64,000 bases of DNA, from contig NZ_CP140255.1 of assembly GCF_034479615.1 (NCBI RefSeq), positions 4,030,001 to 4,094,000 on the forward strand, read 5' to 3'. This document shows, in pieces, positions 62,667 to 64,000 of this stretch; within the stretch, counting starts at the first letter, position 1; every line of letters starts with the position of its first letter. The stretch comes from Vreelandella neptunia. Its GTDB lineage: Bacteria > Pseudomonadota > Gammaproteobacteria > Pseudomonadales > Halomonadaceae. Under the pieces are notes generated by a model. That model saw nothing but the letters and a program-made list of their open reading frames with translations. It was not told the DNA's origin and made no database searches. The translations under genes were made by a program, and so were the position numbers.

Positions 62667-62716
62667 GCTGGCCAGAGCATGCATGCCATCAAGCGCCCCG
62701 GCCAGAGCGTTTTTTT
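62667..62716 (+). terminator. Possible terminator after the HDOD gene
   Basis: GCTGGCC (62667-62673) can pair with the GGCCAG at 62700-62705, followed by seven T at 62710-62716. The loop is long and could fold further. It lies 4 bp past the stop codon of the HDOD gene. Confidence 0.4.
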
Positions 62717-62753
62717 CTACTTCACGCTGAACACTTTTCCTTTTATAAACGCC

Positions 62754-64000
62754 TCACCGAGTCATTGCCTCAGGTAGATAGAGAGCGATACCCGGAAAGA
62801 GGTGCATTAAGGCAATCGCTAACAGCATTAATAGAAAGAACGGCAGCGTGGCTTTGGTGATGGTCAGAATATCTTTACCGGTTAGCCCCTGGATCACGAA
62901 CAGGTTGAAGCCCACCGGCGGGGTAATCTGCGACATCTCGACCACCACGACCAGATAAATACCGAACCAGATCAGATCGAAACCGGCAGCACTCACCAGC
63001 GGCATGATAATCGCGGTGACGAGTAGAATCAGCGAGATACCGTCGAGAAAACAGCCCATCACCAGCAGCAGCAAGGTCAGCGCAATCAGCAGCATGGTCG
63101 GTGAAAGCCCCATCTCACCAATCGCCTGCGCCAGCTTCATCGGCACCTGGGTAAAGCCCATGGCCGAGGTCAAAAACGACGCACCGGCAATAATAAAAGC
63201 GATCATGCAGGCGGTACGCACGGCGGCAAATAGCGAGCTTTTAAAAATGTCGCGATCAAAGTGACCGTTAAAACGCGCAATGACAATCGACAGCACCACA
63301 CCAACCGCCGCGGCCTCGGTGGGCGACGCCAACCCGCCATAGATCGAAAAGATAATCCCACCGATCAACAGCAGAATAGGCACCAGCGACCAGGTATTGC
63401 GAAGCTTTTCAGCAAAGCTCATACCGGATTCATCTTCGCCGGTAAGCCCTTCACGGTTGCCCTTGAGCAACGCCCACAAAATGAGGTAGCTCATGAACAT
63501 GGCCAGGATCATCAGTCCCGGACCAATACCGGCCATAAACAGCCTGGAGATAGACTGCTCGGTGACCACGCCGTAGACGATGAGCACAATGGAGGGTGGA
63601 ATCAAAAGCCCTAAGGTGGAGGCGCTGGCCAAGGTACCAATCGCCATATTGCTGTCGTAGCCCCGCCGCTCGAGCTCTGGCAGGGTCATTTTGCCCACCG
63701 TGGCACAGGTGGCCGCCGAGGAGCCACAGACCGCCGCAAACATGCCGCTGCCAATAATATTGGTATGCAGTAAACGTCCCGGCAGGCGGTTTAACCAGGG
63801 TGACAGACCACGAAACATATTGTCCGCAAGCCCAGAGCGAAACAGAATTTCCCCCATCCAGATAAACATAGGCAGCGCGGTGAGATCCCAACCATAGCTT
63901 GCGCCCCAAAAATCGGAGGCCAAAATAGAGCCCGGCGAGAACGAGCTAAAGAACTCTAGCGCTATCCAGGCAGTGCCGATTAGCGCAAAGGCGATCCACA
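62754..64000 (-). CDS. TRAP transporter large permease (DctM-type), 5' end cut by window
   Basis: The frame is open to the right edge: codons for WIAFALIGTAWIALEFF lie at 63950-64000, upstream of the first possible start inside the window. About 415 residues are visible. DctM motifs include MFIWMGEILFRSGLADNMFR, GSSAATCATVGKMTLPELER, YGGLASPTEAAAVGVVLSI, FLDGISLILLVTAIIMPL and ITPPVGFNLFVIQGL. It is the sodium-coupled channel subunit for a carboxylate; the DctP and DctQ partners should lie beyond the window. No regulator or substrate clue is visible here. Confidence 0.92.
   Translation of the reverse strand, partial: WIAFALIGTAWIALEFFSSFSPGSILASDFWGASYGWDLTALPMFIWMGEILFRSGLADNMFRGLSPWLNRLPGRLLHTNIIGSGMFAAVCGSSAATCATVGKMTLPELERRGYDSNMAIGTLASASTLGLLIPPSIVLIVYGVVTEQSISRLFMAGIGPGLMILAMFMSYLILWALLKGNREGLTGEDESGMSFAEKLRNTWSLVPILLLIGGIIFSIYGGLASPTEAAAVGVVLSIVIARFNGHFDRDIFKSSLFAAVRTACMIAFIIAGASFLTSAMGFTQVPMKLAQAIGEMGLSPTMLLIALTLLLLVMGCFLDGISLILLVTAIIMPLVSAAGFDLIWFGIYLVVVVEMSQITPPVGFNLFVIQGLTGKDILTITKATLPFFLLMLLAIALMHLFPGIALYLPEAMTR

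Noticed and set aside
62754..63923. Complete 389-residue TRAP permease starting at 63923
   Set aside because: The same frame continues with hydrophobic coding sequence to the right edge, so the start lies outside the window.

Overview
The window looks like a chromosomal segment of a halophilic or marine gammaproteobacterium, most likely Halomonas or a close relative. This rests on the gene mix (heme uptake, two tripartite tricarboxylate (TTT) transporters, a TRAP transporter, inositol catabolism, ACC deaminase), the moderately high GC and the protein style. It is an inference without a database search. No rRNA, tRNA, transposase, integrase or CRISPR array was recognised.

Layout. 1-4072: 3' part of a very large GLUG/MBG-repeat surface adhesin. 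4272-6407 (-): Tat-exported PhoX phosphatase with a PhoB box. 6618-12655 (+): heme uptake locus, from an unlisted 56-residue hemP with a Fur box through a TonB receptor, hemS, hmuT, hmuU and hmuV; a DUF454 membrane protein follows. 13225-19167 (-): catabolic island 1, tctC-tctB-tctA, a mandelate-racemase-type enolase and a phosphodiesterase-type hydrolase, facing a divergent LacI regulator with two matching operators. 20565-28071: catabolic island 2, a GntR/FCD regulator facing a DRL-like oxidoreductase, a second TTT transporter, a DUF1537 sugar-acid kinase and a class II aldolase. 28068-29794: an Lrp regulator divergent from a well-supported ACC deaminase. 29924-31689: a small DUF6482-like protein and MgtE.

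31754-46237 is a complete-looking myo-inositol region. A nine-gene minus-strand operon (sugar ABC importer, TIM-barrel isomerase, iolC-DUF2090, iolD, iolE, iolA, Gfo/Idh/MocA dehydrogenase) faces iolR(RpiR)-iolG-iolB. Two GGAA-N6-TTCC operators lie between them. A TauE/SafE permease follows after a strong terminator.

47289-56954 is the most unusual region. A 1945-residue VgrG-Rhs fusion ends in a glycine-rich C-terminal domain and is followed by two small membrane proteins. Next come a displaced second Rhs tip with a different glycine-rich C-terminus and its own small membrane protein, and then a third Rhs copy broken at both ends. The tips and the small genes are more AT-rich than the Rhs core. 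This is the layout of a polymorphic-toxin locus with stored alternative toxin/immunity cassettes; membrane-protein partners suggest toxins acting at the membrane.

56973-64000: an EamA transporter, a HAD-IB phosphatase, a GAF/PAS/GGDEF/EAL c-di-GMP protein, an HDOD protein and a TRAP large permease cut by the right edge.
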